From contig NZ_BMYU01000005.1 of assembly GCF_014652435.1 (NCBI RefSeq), forward strand, positions 233,527 through 297,526: a DNA stretch of 64,000 bases, given 5' to 3'. The notes beneath the pieces were generated by a model. That model did no database searches. It was not told the origin of the DNA and saw nothing but the letters and a program-made list of their open reading frames with translations. Source of the DNA: Cognatundibacterium squillarum. GTDB taxonomy: Bacteria; Pseudomonadota; Gammaproteobacteria; Burkholderiales; Burkholderiaceae_D. Below are positions 28,819 through 37,838 of the stretch, piece after piece; the stretch's first letter is position 1; every line of letters starts with the position of its first letter. The position numbers were made by a program, and so were the translations under genes.

Positions 28819-29832
28819 ATGACGATTCGCGTCGCAATTAACGGCTATGGCCGTATCGGTCGCAACATCCTGCGCGCCCACTACGAAGGCGGCAAATACA
28901 AAGATCAGATCCAGATCGTTGCGATCAATGATCTGGGCAATGCAGAATCTAACGCGCATCTGACACGTTACGACACTGCACACGGCAAGTTCCCTGGCAC
29001 AGTGGCAGTTGAAGGCGATTTCATGATCGTCAACGGCGACAAAATCCGTGTATTCGCAGAACGCAATCCAGCCAACATCCCTTGGGGTGAGCTGAATGTT
29101 GACGTAGTTCTGGAATGCACAGGCTTCTTCACAACCAAAGAAAAAGCATCCGCACACATCGCTGGCGGCGCGAAAAAAGTCATCATCTCCGCACCTGGCG
29201 GTAAAGATGTGGACGCAACCGTTGTGTACGGTGTTAACCATGACGTTCTGAAATCCACAGACACTGTGATTTCCAACGCATCCTGCACCACCAACTGCCT
29301 GGCACCAATCGCTAAGCCACTGAACGATGCAATCGGTATTCTGAACGGTCTGATGACCACTGTTCACGCATACACCAACGATCAGGTTCTGACTGACGTC
29401 ATGCACGAAGACCTGCGTCGCGCACGTTCCGCAACCCAGTCTATGATCCCGACTAAAACCGGTGCAGCTGCAGCGGTTGGTCTGGTTCTGCCAGAACTGA
29501 ACGGCAAACTGGACGGCTACGCAATCCGCGTTCCGACCATCAACGTTTCCATCGTTGACCTGTCCTTCGTTGCAGCACGCGACACGACAGTTGACGAAGT
29601 TAACCAGATCATGAAAGCAGCTGCTGAAGGCCCGCTGAAAGGTGTTCTGGAATTCAACAGCGCACCACTGGTATCTGTTGACTTCAACCACAACCCGGCT
29701 TCTTCGACTTTCGATTCCACACTGACCAAAGTTTCTGGTCGTCTGGTCAAAGTTTCCAGCTGGTACGACAACGAATGGGGCTTCTCCAACCGTATGCTCG
29801 ACACCACTGTTGCACTGATGAACGCGAAGTAA
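28819..29832 (+). CDS. gapA: Glyceraldehyde-3-phosphate dehydrogenase, type I
   Basis: A 337-residue glycolytic dehydrogenase. It starts with the NAD-binding [20 protein letters not shown], has the catalytic cysteine in [15 protein letters not shown], the phosphate-site [14 protein letters not shown], and ends [18 protein letters not shown]. Strongly biased codon use fits high expression. TTTGGAG gives a good ribosome site, and a strong terminator follows. Clustering with transketolase is common in betaproteobacteria. Confidence 0.97.
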   Translation: MTIRVAINGYGRIGRNILRAHYEGGKYKDQIQIVAINDLGNAESNAHLTRYDTAHGKFPGTVAVEGDFMIVNGDKIRVFAERNPANIPWGELNVDVVLECTGFFTTKEKASAHIAGGAKKVIISAPGGKDVDATVVYGVNHDVLKSTDTVISNASCTTNCLAPIAKPLNDAIGILNGLMTTVHAYTNDQVLTDVMHEDLRRARSATQSMIPTKTGAAAAVGLVLPELNGKLDGYAIRVPTINVSIVDLSFVAARDTTVDEVNQIMKAAAEGPLKGVLEFNSAPLVSVDFNHNPASSTFDSTLTKVSGRLVKVSSWYDNEWGFSNRMLDTTVALMNAK

Positions 29833-29855
29833 TTTCATCGGCTGACGCAAGTCTG

Positions 29856-29888
29856 AAAAATCCCCCGTTACGACGGGGGATTTTTTTT
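29856..29888 (+). terminator. Rho-independent terminator of gapA
   Basis: AAAAATCCCCCGT paired with ACGGGGGATTTTT around TACG, followed by more T. Confidence 0.9.
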
Positions 29889-30095
29889 CGCCTGTGACTT
29901 GCAAACGATCATGCAAGGTTGCAGCGCAGACTACTGCCGGTGGCGCGGCTTGCACCTGTGTGGCATGCCGGAACTCATGCTACCCTGACTGGTCTTATGA
30001 TGTGCACCTGCGCTGCACAGGCCGGATACCTTTAGCCTGAACGAAGTCTGGTGCAGCACGCAGAAATGAATGCAAACGAATCGCAGGAGATACAC

Positions 30096-30797
30096 ATGGC
30101 TAAATTTTCATTCGGTCAGCTGGTACGTGAAAACAAAGGTTTTATCGCGCTGATGCTGGGTATGGCGGTATTTCGTCTGGGCTACGCGGATTACTATCTG
30201 GTGCCGTCGGCATCGATGTATCCGACTCTGCGCGAAGGTGACCGCATTATCTGCCAGCGCACCGCGTATGACCTGAAAGTGCCGCTGACCGACATCATCC
30301 TGAAAAAACTGAATGACCCGCAGCGCGGCGATATCGTGACCTTCAGCTCGCCGGAAGACGGCACGCGTCTGATCAAACGCCTGATTGCCTTGCCGGGCGA
30401 TACTGTGGAAATGCGTGGTGAAGAATTGCTGATCAATGGCAAACCGGCGCAGTATGAAGCGCTGAACCTGAATAATCCGGATCAGCTGACACCGCAGCGC
30501 GAATATCCGGGCAAGCAACAGGTCTACCGCGAAAAAATCGGTGATCACAGCCATCTGATGATTGTGATGCCGGAGCGCGAAGCCTTGCGCAGCTTCGGAC
30601 CGGTGAAAGTGCCGGAAGGCCAGTACATGATGCTGGGCGATAACCGCGATAACAGTAAAGATTCGCGCTTTATCGGCTTTGTACCGCGAGAAAACATCAC
30701 AGGCCGTGTTGAACGCGTGATGTTTTCGCTGAATGCAGATAACAACTGGATGCCGCGCATGGATCGCTTCGGTGCCAGCCTGAAAGATCATTCCTGA
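30096..30797 (+). CDS. lepB: Signal peptidase I (short form)
   Basis: A 233-residue type I signal peptidase. One N-terminal membrane segment (about residues 14-32) precedes the catalytic serine in VPSASMYPTLREGD. The general-base lysine is in TRLIKRLIALPGD, and box E is MLGDNRDNSKDSRFIG. The usual proteobacterial LepB has two membrane segments and sits after lepA, so this is probably a second paralogue. The ATG at 30096 has GCAGGAGA upstream. The target set is unknown. Confidence 0.88.
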   Translation: MAKFSFGQLVRENKGFIALMLGMAVFRLGYADYYLVPSASMYPTLREGDRIICQRTAYDLKVPLTDIILKKLNDPQRGDIVTFSSPEDGTRLIKRLIALPGDTVEMRGEELLINGKPAQYEALNLNNPDQLTPQREYPGKQQVYREKIGDHSHLMIVMPEREALRSFGPVKVPEGQYMMLGDNRDNSKDSRFIGFVPRENITGRVERVMFSLNADNNWMPRMDRFGASLKDHS

Positions 30798-30841
30798 TTA
30801 CCTGATGCGGCATGACGCCGCATACAGCCGGTTCTCTCTTT

Positions 30842-30864
30842 GCGCTCTTCGGGGCGCTTTTTTA
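30842..30864 (+). terminator. Probable terminator of the signal peptidase gene
   Basis: GCGCTC-TTCG-GGGCGC hairpin followed by six T. Confidence 0.7.
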
Positions 30865-30945
30865 TGGTCGCTTTGTTCGTCTGATGTTTTGAATTCGCGG
30901 GTTCTTTGTGTCTGTTGATGCGCTGAAATGCACAATATTGGTGCG

Positions 30946-31000
30946 AAATGCGGAGAATTGCACAGCACCCAGGCGGTCGTCGGCAGAAAGTCTGCTTTTG
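30946..31000 (+). repeat. Dispersed intergenic repeat, copy 3 (55-bp subtype)
   Basis: Gap-free partner of the element at 18251-18305, about 82% identical, with the longest identical block GTCGTCGGCAGAAAGTCTG. A degraded extension (GGTGATGCGGA) a little downstream recalls the outer end of copy 4. Confidence 0.75.
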
Positions 31001-31231
31001 CGAAAACTGGTGATGCGGATTACAGCACAGCCGCAGGCTGCTTACTGCGATTGAAACGACTGAGGGCTGGCAGCGTCAGTTATTGGCGGGGAAGGTGGGC
31101 AGCGGCGAGTAAGGGTGCAGTCCTGCGGCGGCAGTACGGTAGCGGAAAAGCCCAGAAAAGCCGGGAAGTGTGCAGGCGTTGAAGCGTACGGAGGTCAGAA
31201 TGCCTTGGCGGGCCGGCTGCCCGCCGTGAGA

Positions 31232-32017
31232 TCAGGCGGTTTCTTTTGGCTGATGGCCGAGTGATAAAGAGATCTGACGCGCGGTTTCTGTCAGATTGGA
31301 CAGCCAGTCTTCCTGCAGGCGGTCGGCCGGTGCGGAAATCGATAAACCGGCAATCAGTTTGCCGGAATCATCATAAATTCCGGCAGCCATACAGCGCACA
31401 CCCAGTTCCAGCTCTTCATTGTCACGGGCGATGCCTTTGCTGCGCACTTCGGACAGTTCGCGCTCCAGCTTATTCAAATCAGTGATCGAATTTTTATTGT
31501 GGCCAGCCAGTCCGGTGCGGGTTGCATAAGCACGAATCGCACGCGGCTCATCAACCGATAAAAACAGTTTGCCGGTCGAGGTCAGATGTAAAGGTGCGCG
31601 GCCACCGATGGCGCGCACCACCTGCATGCCGGAACGTTCAGAGTAAGCGCGGTCGATATACACAATTTCATCGCCCTGACGCACCGACAAATTCACGGTC
31701 TGATTGGTCTGGCGGTGCAGGGTGCGCATGAATTCCAGCGCCACTTCGCGTACATCCAGACGGCTTTTGACAATATTGCCCAGTTCCAGCAGGCGCATAC
31801 CCAGATGGTAATAACCGGCTTCGGCGCGGTCCACAAAACGGGTGGCGACCAGATCATTCAGAATGCGGTGGGCGGTGGAGGGATGCAGGCCGGTTTCCTG
31901 TGCCAGTTGTTTCAGACTGACCGGATCATGGTGACGTGCAAGAACATCCAGCAGCGAGACCATGCGCTCGATTACCTGAATCGAGGTTTTTTCCTGGGGT
32001 GTAGCGTCGTTATTCAT
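31232..32017 (-). CDS. IclR family transcriptional regulator
   Basis: A 261-residue protein from the ATG at 32017. The N-terminal winged helix is plain (SIQVIERMVSLLDVLARHHD, then LKQLAQETGLHPSTAHRIL), and the C-terminal effector domain has GVRCMAAGIYDDSGKLIAGLSISAP, both typical of IclR regulators of aromatic or central carbon catabolism. The regulated genes are not obvious: it is divergent from dgkA and convergent with the lepB-like gene. An in-frame ATG seven codons upstream is possible. Confidence 0.9.
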   Translation of the reverse strand: MNNDATPQEKTSIQVIERMVSLLDVLARHHDPVSLKQLAQETGLHPSTAHRILNDLVATRFVDRAEAGYYHLGMRLLELGNIVKSRLDVREVALEFMRTLHRQTNQTVNLSVRQGDEIVYIDRAYSERSGMQVVRAIGGRAPLHLTSTGKLFLSVDEPRAIRAYATRTGLAGHNKNSITDLNKLERELSEVRSKGIARDNEELELGVRCMAAGIYDDSGKLIAGLSISAPADRLQEDWLSNLTETARQISLSLGHQPKETA

Positions 32018-32178
32018 GGGAACTCTGATGCAGTGCAATAATTGTTTTATATCACAATGTGAAAAGTTCGTGCGGGTTTCTCCGCGTTTTGTTGCAAAAT
32101 CTGCCCGAGCATGTCTTCAGCTTGTATTTTCGGTTTTCGTGCAAAGTGTGAACGGCAGGACAGATGTGGTTTAGAATG

Positions 32179-32219
32179 CGGACGCAGGGTGCTGCCTGTT
32201 AGGCAACACCCTGCGTCCG
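32179..32219. promoter_or_regulatory. Strong perfect hairpin upstream of dgkA
   Basis: Arms CGGACGCAGGGTG and CACCCTGCGTCCG pair over 13 bases, with a further inner TGCC/GGCA pairing around TGTTA. It ends 19 bases before the dgkA ATG and lacks a T tail. It may be a leader structure or an operator in the gap between iclR and dgkA. Confidence 0.6.
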
Positions 32220-32238
32220 GACAACAATAGGAAATTTT

Positions 32239-32637
32239 ATGAGTGAACAGCAGCAACCTGTCAGCGAATTCAAAAGCAAAAGTGGCTTACGCCGCATATT
32301 TTCAGCGTTTTTTTACTCAATCGACGGTATCCGCACTGCGTGCCGTACCGAGCACGCTTTCCGTCAGGAATTGGTGCTGGTCGTCGTCGGTATCATCATC
32401 GCGCTGGCGCTGCCGCTGTCCTCGTATCAGAAATTGCTGATGATTGCGGTGCTGCTGCAGGTGCTGGTGGTCGAATTGCTGAATTCTGCGATTGAAGCCG
32501 TGGTTGACCGCGTATCGCTGGAACGCAATCCCTTATCCAAAAACGCCAAAGATTATGGCAGTGCAGCAGTGCTGCTGACCCTGCTGATCGCGATCGGAAC
32601 CTGGGCCGTGATTCTGGTCAACCGGTTTTATTACTGA
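32239..32637 (+). CDS. dgkA: Diacylglycerol kinase
   Basis: A 132-residue small integral-membrane kinase with three membrane helices, of the prokaryotic DgkA fold. The signature VVELLNSAIEAVVDRVSLE (about residues 74-92) carries the catalytic acidic and asparagine residues. It phosphorylates diacylglycerol produced by periplasmic glucan synthesis, returning it to phospholipid synthesis. The ribosome site is ATAGGAAA. The cobT gene follows after 53 bases and may be co-transcribed. Confidence 0.95.
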   Translation: MSEQQQPVSEFKSKSGLRRIFSAFFYSIDGIRTACRTEHAFRQELVLVVVGIIIALALPLSSYQKLLMIAVLLQVLVVELLNSAIEAVVDRVSLERNPLSKNAKDYGSAAVLLTLLIAIGTWAVILVNRFYY

Positions 32638-32690
32638 GCAAAACCCATGTCCGGTTTCGCCGGCTGAATAACTTCCGTTAAGAGAATGCA

Positions 32691-33716
32691 ATGATCGCTT
32701 CCACGCAAAACAAAACTCTGGCTGGCAAACTGCAGGCCGCCATCAATGACAAAACTAAGCCGATCGGCAGTCTGGGGCAGCTGGAAAATCTGGCGCTGCA
32801 GATTGGCCTGATTCAGGAAACCCTCAAGCCGCGTCTGAGTCAGCCATCCATGCTGATTTTCGCCGGTGATCACGGCGTGGTGGCGGAAGGTGTTTCCGCG
32901 TATCCGCAGGATGTGACCTGGCAAATGGTGGAAAACTTTCTGGCAGGCGGCGCGGCGATCAATGTGTTTGCCCGTCAGCATCAGATTGCCTTACATATTG
33001 TGGATGCCGGTGTGAACCATGATTTTGGCCAGCGCGACGGTTTGTTGTCGATGAAAGTCGGGAAGGGGACCGCCAATTTTGCGCAACAGGCAGCGATGAG
33101 TACAGAAGCCTGTGCGCAAGCCATAGAAAATGGCCGCGCCGCGCTGCGTGCTACCGAAGGCAATATCGTTGGTTTCGGCGAAATGGGGATCGGCAACACG
33201 ACTGCTGCGGCAGCGCTGATGCATGTGCTGACCGGTGTGCCGGTGGAGCAATGTGTCGGTGCCGGTACGGGTTTGCTGCCGGAGGGTATTGCACATAAGG
33301 CAGAGGTGATTCGCCGCGCAGTGGCTTTACACGGCCCGCTGCATGATCCGGCGGTGGTACTGGCAACTTATGGCGGTTTTGAAATCGCCACCATGGTTGG
33401 TGCGATGCTGGAAGCCGCGGCGCAACGCCGTATTCTGCTGATTGACGGTTTTATCGTCAGCTCAGCGCTGCTGGTGGCTGCGCGCATGGCACCGGCAATT
33501 CTCGATTACTGCGTATTCGCGCATTGTTCCGATGAAAGCGGACACGGCCGCATGTTGCAGGCGCTGGGCGTGAAGCCGGTATTGTCGCTCGGTTTGCGTC
33601 TGGGCGAAGGTACGGGTGCAGCGCTGGTGCTGCCGCTGGTGCAGTCTGCTGTCGCTTTTCTGAATGAGATGGCAACCTTCAGTTCCGCGCAAGTCAGCGA
33701 AAAGAGTTCCGCATGA
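32691..33716 (+). CDS. cobT: Nicotinate-nucleotide-dimethylbenzimidazole phosphoribosyltransferase
   Basis: A 341-residue enzyme that makes alpha-ribazole phosphate from dimethylbenzimidazole and nicotinate mononucleotide, for the lower ligand of cobalamin. Visible motifs are IFAGDHGVVAEGVSAYPQ, GFGEMGIGNTTAAAAL and the C-terminal LRLGEGTGAALVLPL, which holds the catalytic glutamate. The start lies 53 bases after dgkA. The stop overlaps the cobS ATG by four bases, so it opens the cobT-cobS-cobC unit. Confidence 0.97.
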   Translation: MIASTQNKTLAGKLQAAINDKTKPIGSLGQLENLALQIGLIQETLKPRLSQPSMLIFAGDHGVVAEGVSAYPQDVTWQMVENFLAGGAAINVFARQHQIALHIVDAGVNHDFGQRDGLLSMKVGKGTANFAQQAAMSTEACAQAIENGRAALRATEGNIVGFGEMGIGNTTAAAALMHVLTGVPVEQCVGAGTGLLPEGIAHKAEVIRRAVALHGPLHDPAVVLATYGGFEIATMVGAMLEAAAQRRILLIDGFIVSSALLVAARMAPAILDYCVFAHCSDESGHGRMLQALGVKPVLSLGLRLGEGTGAALVLPLVQSAVAFLNEMATFSSAQVSEKSSA

Positions 33717-34510
33717 GTCAGATGGCCGGTTACCTTTTGCATCAGCTGCGTTTGTTTCTGATTGCGATGCAATTTTTTACCCGTGTACCGGTACCGGCAT
33801 GGGTAGGATTTCAACCGGCCTGGCTGCAGCAAAGTTCGCGTTATTTTCCGGCGGTTGGCTGGCTGGTCGGTGCAGTCGCTGCCGGCGTGTACAGCTTTGC
33901 AGCGCAGTGGTGGGTGAATGTGATCGCAGTATTGCTGTCAATGATCGCGACCATACTGCTGACGGGTGCGTTCCATGAAGATGGTTTTGCTGATGTTTGC
34001 GATGGCTTCGGCGGCGGTTATACACCACAGCGTGTGCTGGAAATCATGAAAGATTCCCGCATCGGCGCTTACGGCGCGATCGGTATCTTCCTGATGCTGA
34101 CCACGAAGTTTGCGCTGTTATTCAGCACGCCGCTGGTACTGGTGGTGCCTGCACTGCTGCTGGCGCATCCTTTATCGCGCCTGATGTCCTGCAGTCTGAT
34201 CTTTCTGATGCGCTATGCACGGGAAGAGGGAAAAGCGAAACCGCTGGCAGAACGTATGAGTTCGAATGAATTCGGGATTGCTTGCTTAACTGTGATTGCG
34301 CCTGCAGGTTTACTGATTCTGTGGCAGCCGTTGCTGCTGGACAGGCTGTTACCCGCCATATTGCTGATGGTGTTCGCGACTTTCATTATGGCCAGAATGT
34401 TTATGCGCAAAATTGGCGGGTTCACCGGTGATTGTCTTGGGGCCGTGCAGCAAGTCACCGAAGTGGTGTTTTATCTGGGCTTACTCGCAACACCCATGAG
34501 CGGCACCTGA
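33713..34510 (+). CDS. cobS: Adenosylcobinamide-GDP ribazoletransferase (cobalamin synthase)
   Basis: A 265-residue inner-membrane protein with several helices that joins adenosylcobinamide-GDP to alpha-ribazole (phosphate). The family motif FHEDGFADVCDGFGGG (about residues 82-97) is intact and is thought to bind metal and substrate; IGGFTGDCLGAVQQVTE is the second conserved segment. It overlaps cobT by four bases and cobC starts one base after its stop. Confidence 0.95.
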   Translation: MSQMAGYLLHQLRLFLIAMQFFTRVPVPAWVGFQPAWLQQSSRYFPAVGWLVGAVAAGVYSFAAQWWVNVIAVLLSMIATILLTGAFHEDGFADVCDGFGGGYTPQRVLEIMKDSRIGAYGAIGIFLMLTTKFALLFSTPLVLVVPALLLAHPLSRLMSCSLIFLMRYAREEGKAKPLAERMSSNEFGIACLTVIAPAGLLILWQPLLLDRLLPAILLMVFATFIMARMFMRKIGGFTGDCLGAVQQVTEVVFYLGLLATPMSGT

Positions 34511-34511
34511 T

Positions 34512-35090
34512 ATGCAGGACGTTGCCGCGCGTCAATTACGTTTGATCACGATCCGGCATGGTCAGCCTGATGTGCCTTCCGGCCATTGTTACGGGAACAC
34601 CGATCTGGCGCTGAAGGAAGGCGTAAACGATCTGTTGCTTGCCCAGCACGACGCTTTATTTGGGCAGGCAAGGGCAGAATGCTGGCCGGTGTACAGCAGT
34701 CCTTTGCAGCGTTGTGCTTCGCTGGCCGCAGCGGTCAGTCCGGATTTTCGTGCTGATTCCCGATTGCGCGAATGGGATTTCGGTGCATGGGAAATGTTCT
34801 CCTGGGATAGTGTGCCGCGATCAGAACTGGATGCCTGGGCCGCGGACCCCGTGAATTACAAACCCGGCGGATGTGAGAATCTGCTGATGATAGTGCAACG
34901 TTTGCACAGCTTCCTGCATGAATTACCTGTCAGTGACAAAGCTTACTTGCTGATCACTCATGCAGGTGTGATACGCTTGTTATCAGTATGGCAGGCAAGT
35001 CATGTGCAAACCGCAATGGCAGCGCAAGCCAGCGTTGCGCCGTCTTATGGTGCACGTTCTGACTTTAACATATCACTGTTTCCGGCCTGA
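34512..35090 (+). CDS. cobC: Alpha-ribazole phosphatase (histidine phosphatase family)
   Basis: A 192-residue member of the histidine phosphatase superfamily with the catalytic RHG motif in LITIRHGQPDVPSG, a downstream SPLQRC and a second histidine in LLITHAGVIRL. CobC dephosphorylates alpha-ribazole phosphate or the cobalamin phosphate. Position right after cobT and cobS supports the call; without context it could be a generic phosphatase. Confidence 0.88.
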   Translation: MQDVAARQLRLITIRHGQPDVPSGHCYGNTDLALKEGVNDLLLAQHDALFGQARAECWPVYSSPLQRCASLAAAVSPDFRADSRLREWDFGAWEMFSWDSVPRSELDAWAADPVNYKPGGCENLLMIVQRLHSFLHELPVSDKAYLLITHAGVIRLLSVWQASHVQTAMAAQASVAPSYGARSDFNISLFPA

Positions 35091-35119
35091 AATTCCATCC
35101 TGACAGCGGGGGGTGAAGC

Positions 35120-35467
35120 ATGAGGGAGCAAAGGCGCAACCCGCGCATCTGGGTCAGCTGGCGTTGCGGTATCCGTTTCCCCGACGGACGACTGGTTATA
35201 TGCCGTGCTCAGAATATTTCAATTGACGGTATTGCACTGCAATGCGAAGACTTGCTGGTGCAGGGACAACGTTATCCTATGATGGTGGAAATTCCGGGAA
35301 TACGCGACCCGCGCGAGATTCACCGCGTCAGTTGCACCGGTGAAATCCGGCATGTGATTCTTAGTGAAGGTGCTTACCGCGCCGGTATTCAGCTCAGTGC
35401 TATGACTGAATTACACGCTGAACTTGTGCGTGCCTGGATGGCTAAAGCGGATAAGCAAATTGCCTGA
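35120..35467 (+). CDS. PilZ domain protein
   Basis: A 115-residue, single-domain protein with the cyclic-di-GMP-binding features of PilZ: RRNPR near the N-terminus (RxxxR) and NISIDGIAL (a D/NxSxxG variant) about 30 residues later. It would bind c-di-GMP and act as an effector for motility, adhesion or secretion. It lies 29 bases after cobC, on the same strand, and just before the cobalamin riboswitch. Whether the cobalamin position is meaningful is unknown. Confidence 0.85.
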   Translation: MREQRRNPRIWVSWRCGIRFPDGRLVICRAQNISIDGIALQCEDLLVQGQRYPMMVEIPGIRDPREIHRVSCTGEIRHVILSEGAYRAGIQLSAMTELHAELVRAWMAKADKQIA

Positions 35468-35912
35468 TTCTTGTCGTCCGGCAAGAAAATCCGGCTAAGC
35501 TTATTTATCAAACTTATAATCGGTTGCTGCACACCCTCACTGTCTATACAATGTCGGGGTTTTGGTGCTCGCGGAGACTTTCGTCAACGCGGTTAAACGG
35601 GAAACAGGATGCCGCCATGGCAATACTGTGCTGCCCCCGCAACGGTGTACAGATTGCAGCAATTGCTGCCAGCCGGTCACACGCCACTGTGTTGTTTCAA
35701 CATGGGAAGGCTCACCGGTGATATCTGTCAGCCCGGATACCGGCCAGACAACCCAGAAGTGATACGAACGGGGGATTTCGTAGACTGCGGTGCGCATCGT
35801 CTCCGGTGCGGTCACGCCCTGAACCCGGTTCAGTCAGTCTTCCCGTCCAGCGTATCAGTGTTTCAGGCACGCAGCGGGGATGCTGCAGGCCAAGGTTTAC
35901 TTTCCAGTTATC
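35468..35912 (+). other. Noncoding leader between the PilZ gene and btuB
   Basis: 445 bases without a gene. The cobalamin riboswitch occupies about 35560-35750, and the remaining 160 bases before btuB hold small GC-rich hairpins (for example CTGAA...TTCAG near 35818-35837) that may form the expression platform. Confidence 0.6.
35560..35750 (+). promoter_or_regulatory. Cobalamin riboswitch
   Basis: The conserved blocks appear in order: GGTTAAACGGGAAACAGG, then GCTGCCCCCGCAACGGTG, then AGCCGGTCACACGCC, and GTCAGCCCGGATACCGGCC, the B12-box end. This is the adenosylcobalamin-sensing aptamer that usually represses uptake genes when coenzyme B12 is abundant. It precedes btuB, as expected. Boundaries are approximate. 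Confidence 0.95.
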
Positions 35913-37766
35913 ATGACATTTCAATTCACACCTATCGCTCTGGCCGCGGCGCTCGCTGCTGCTTTTCCCGTTTCTTCCGCTGTTGCTGCCGCTAATCCTG
36001 TTCCGGAAGCCGCTGCTGTTGTGGTGACTGCTGCCCGTCAGGCACAGGCGCCTGCCGATGTGCTGGCAGATATCAATGTGATCAGCGCAGAAGATATCGC
36101 CAATTCCGGTGCAGTATCGGTCGCCGATTTATTACAGCAACAACGCGGTATCGAAATCGCCCGTAACGGCGGCGCTGGTTCGAACACTTCCGTTTTCATC
36201 CGCGGCAGCAACAGCGTACAAAACGTGGTGCTGGTTGACGGTGTGCGCGTCGGTTCTTCCACCACTGGTGGCGCCAGCTGGGCGACGCTGCCACTGGATC
36301 AGATCGATCATATTGAAATCGTGTACGGTCCATTGTCCAGTATGTATGGTGCCGATGCGGTGGGTGGCGTGATTCAGATTTTCACGAAAAAACAAAAAGG
36401 CGCGGTGCGCTCTGTGGTGTCTGCAGGTATCGGCAGTTACGGCACACGCGAAATGAACGGCGGCGTATCGGGTTCAGTCAATAAAGAACTGAGCTTTTCG
36501 ATGAAAGCAGCGCATCAGGAAGCGGAAGGCTTTTCTGTCACCCGTCCGGGCGCAGGTCCTTACAGCTATAACGCCGATAAAGATGGTTACAAGCTGGACA
36601 GCTTCAGCGCTAGCGCGAATTACGAGTTCAGTAAGCAGGCAGAAGTCGGTGCGCAGTTTATGACCAGCCGTCTGAATGCACAGTTCGATGCAGGTCCGTC
36701 TTACGATGACCGTAACGTACAGAATCAGGAAATGATTTCTGTGTTCGGAAAAATGCGTGTCAATGACATCTGGAACACACAGTTGCAGCTGTCTCAATCG
36801 CGTGATCAGACTTACACCGATGCATCGTATGGCAAGAGCCAGATCGATACCCGTCAGGATTTCATCACACTGCAAAACCAGTTCCAGTTTGGCAAAGACA
36901 GTGCGCAACTGATTGCAGAACGTCGCGAAGAAAATGTAATTACCACAACCAAGGCAATTAATGGCAAGCGTCGCACAGACTCGCTGGCCGGTTCTTACTT
37001 GTGGAAGCAGGATGCACATCTGGCCAGCGCAGCAGTCCGCTACGACCGCAGCTCGGTATATGGCAATAACACCACCGGTAATCTGGCTTACGGTTATCGT
37101 TTCGCCGAGGGGCTGCGTCTGAACGCCAGTTACGGTACCAGCTTCCGCGCACCAACATTTAATGAACTGTATTACCCGGGTTACGGCATCTCGACCAACC
37201 GTCCGGAAAAATCAAAAAATGCTGAAATCGGTGCGGTATATCAGAAAGGTGATCTGGAACTGAGTGCTGCGTATTTCCGTAACCGCGCAACCGATTTGCT
37301 GGTAACGGCAAAAGTCTGTCCGGTTGATCCTGTGACCAATAAATACGGTTGCGCATACAACGTCAATCAGGCAACGATTTCCGGTCTGACTTTGTCCGGC
37401 GCGATGAAATTCGGTCAGCTGGGTATCAAAGCCAGCGCCGATTTCCAGGATCCGAAAGATGACACGACCGGCCTGCAACTGGCACGTCGCGCGAAACGCC
37501 ACGGCACACTGTCGGCTGACTGGAGTGAAGGTAACTGGAAAGCCGGTGTGGAAACTGTTTTCTCCGGTCGTCGTTACGATGACGTTGCCAACAAAAATGC
37601 GCTCGGTGGCTACAGTCTGCTGAACCTGTACACCAGTGTTCAGCTGAACAAGGATACCCGTGTTCTGGCGCGCTGGAATAATGCACTGAATAAGGATTAC
37701 GAAACAGCGAAAAACTACACGACAACCGGCTCCAGCCTGTTTGTCGGTGTGCAGTACGCGTATTAA
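35913..37766 (+). CDS. btuB: TonB-dependent vitamin B12 outer-membrane receptor
   Basis: A 617-residue TonB-dependent transporter. The signal peptide covers about 1-26. A TonB box-like VVVTAARQ follows, then a plug domain (RGIEIARNGGAGSNTSVFIRG, VVLVDGVRV, LDQIDHIEIVYGPLSSMYGA), then a 22-strand barrel region ending with an aromatic Tyr. The riboswitch in its leader and the following btuCD and cob genes identify cobalamin or cobinamide as cargo. The ATG at 35913 was chosen because it places the signal peptide correctly; 11 codons upstream another ATG exists. Confidence 0.93.
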   Translation: MTFQFTPIALAAALAAAFPVSSAVAAANPVPEAAAVVVTAARQAQAPADVLADINVISAEDIANSGAVSVADLLQQQRGIEIARNGGAGSNTSVFIRGSNSVQNVVLVDGVRVGSSTTGGASWATLPLDQIDHIEIVYGPLSSMYGADAVGGVIQIFTKKQKGAVRSVVSAGIGSYGTREMNGGVSGSVNKELSFSMKAAHQEAEGFSVTRPGAGPYSYNADKDGYKLDSFSASANYEFSKQAEVGAQFMTSRLNAQFDAGPSYDDRNVQNQEMISVFGKMRVNDIWNTQLQLSQSRDQTYTDASYGKSQIDTRQDFITLQNQFQFGKDSAQLIAERREENVITTTKAINGKRRTDSLAGSYLWKQDAHLASAAVRYDRSSVYGNNTTGNLAYGYRFAEGLRLNASYGTSFRAPTFNELYYPGYGISTNRPEKSKNAEIGAVYQKGDLELSAAYFRNRATDLLVTAKVCPVDPVTNKYGCAYNVNQATISGLTLSGAMKFGQLGIKASADFQDPKDDTTGLQLARRAKRHGTLSADWSEGNWKAGVETVFSGRRYDDVANKNALGGYSLLNLYTSVQLNKDTRVLARWNNALNKDYETAKNYTTTGSSLFVGVQYAY

Positions 37767-37838
37767 TCGTATGCAAGGGCTCCGCAATGCGGGGCCCTTT
37801 GTCTGAACTCTGAAATATCAGAAATGCAGGAAACGCAG

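Larger units (their letters stand above)
30798..31231. other. 434-base noncoding stretch between lepB-like and iclR-like genes
   Basis: It contains a terminator at 30842-30864, the repeat copy at 30946-31000, and a GGCGGGC/GCCCGCC hairpin at 31207-31225 just past the stop of the convergent IclR gene. The one reading frame through it (30928-31182) has no ribosome site or family features and was not called. Confidence 0.5.

Noticed and set aside
30928..31182. An open frame in the gap after the signal peptidase gene
   Set aside because: It is made partly of the dispersed repeat and lacks a ribosome site.
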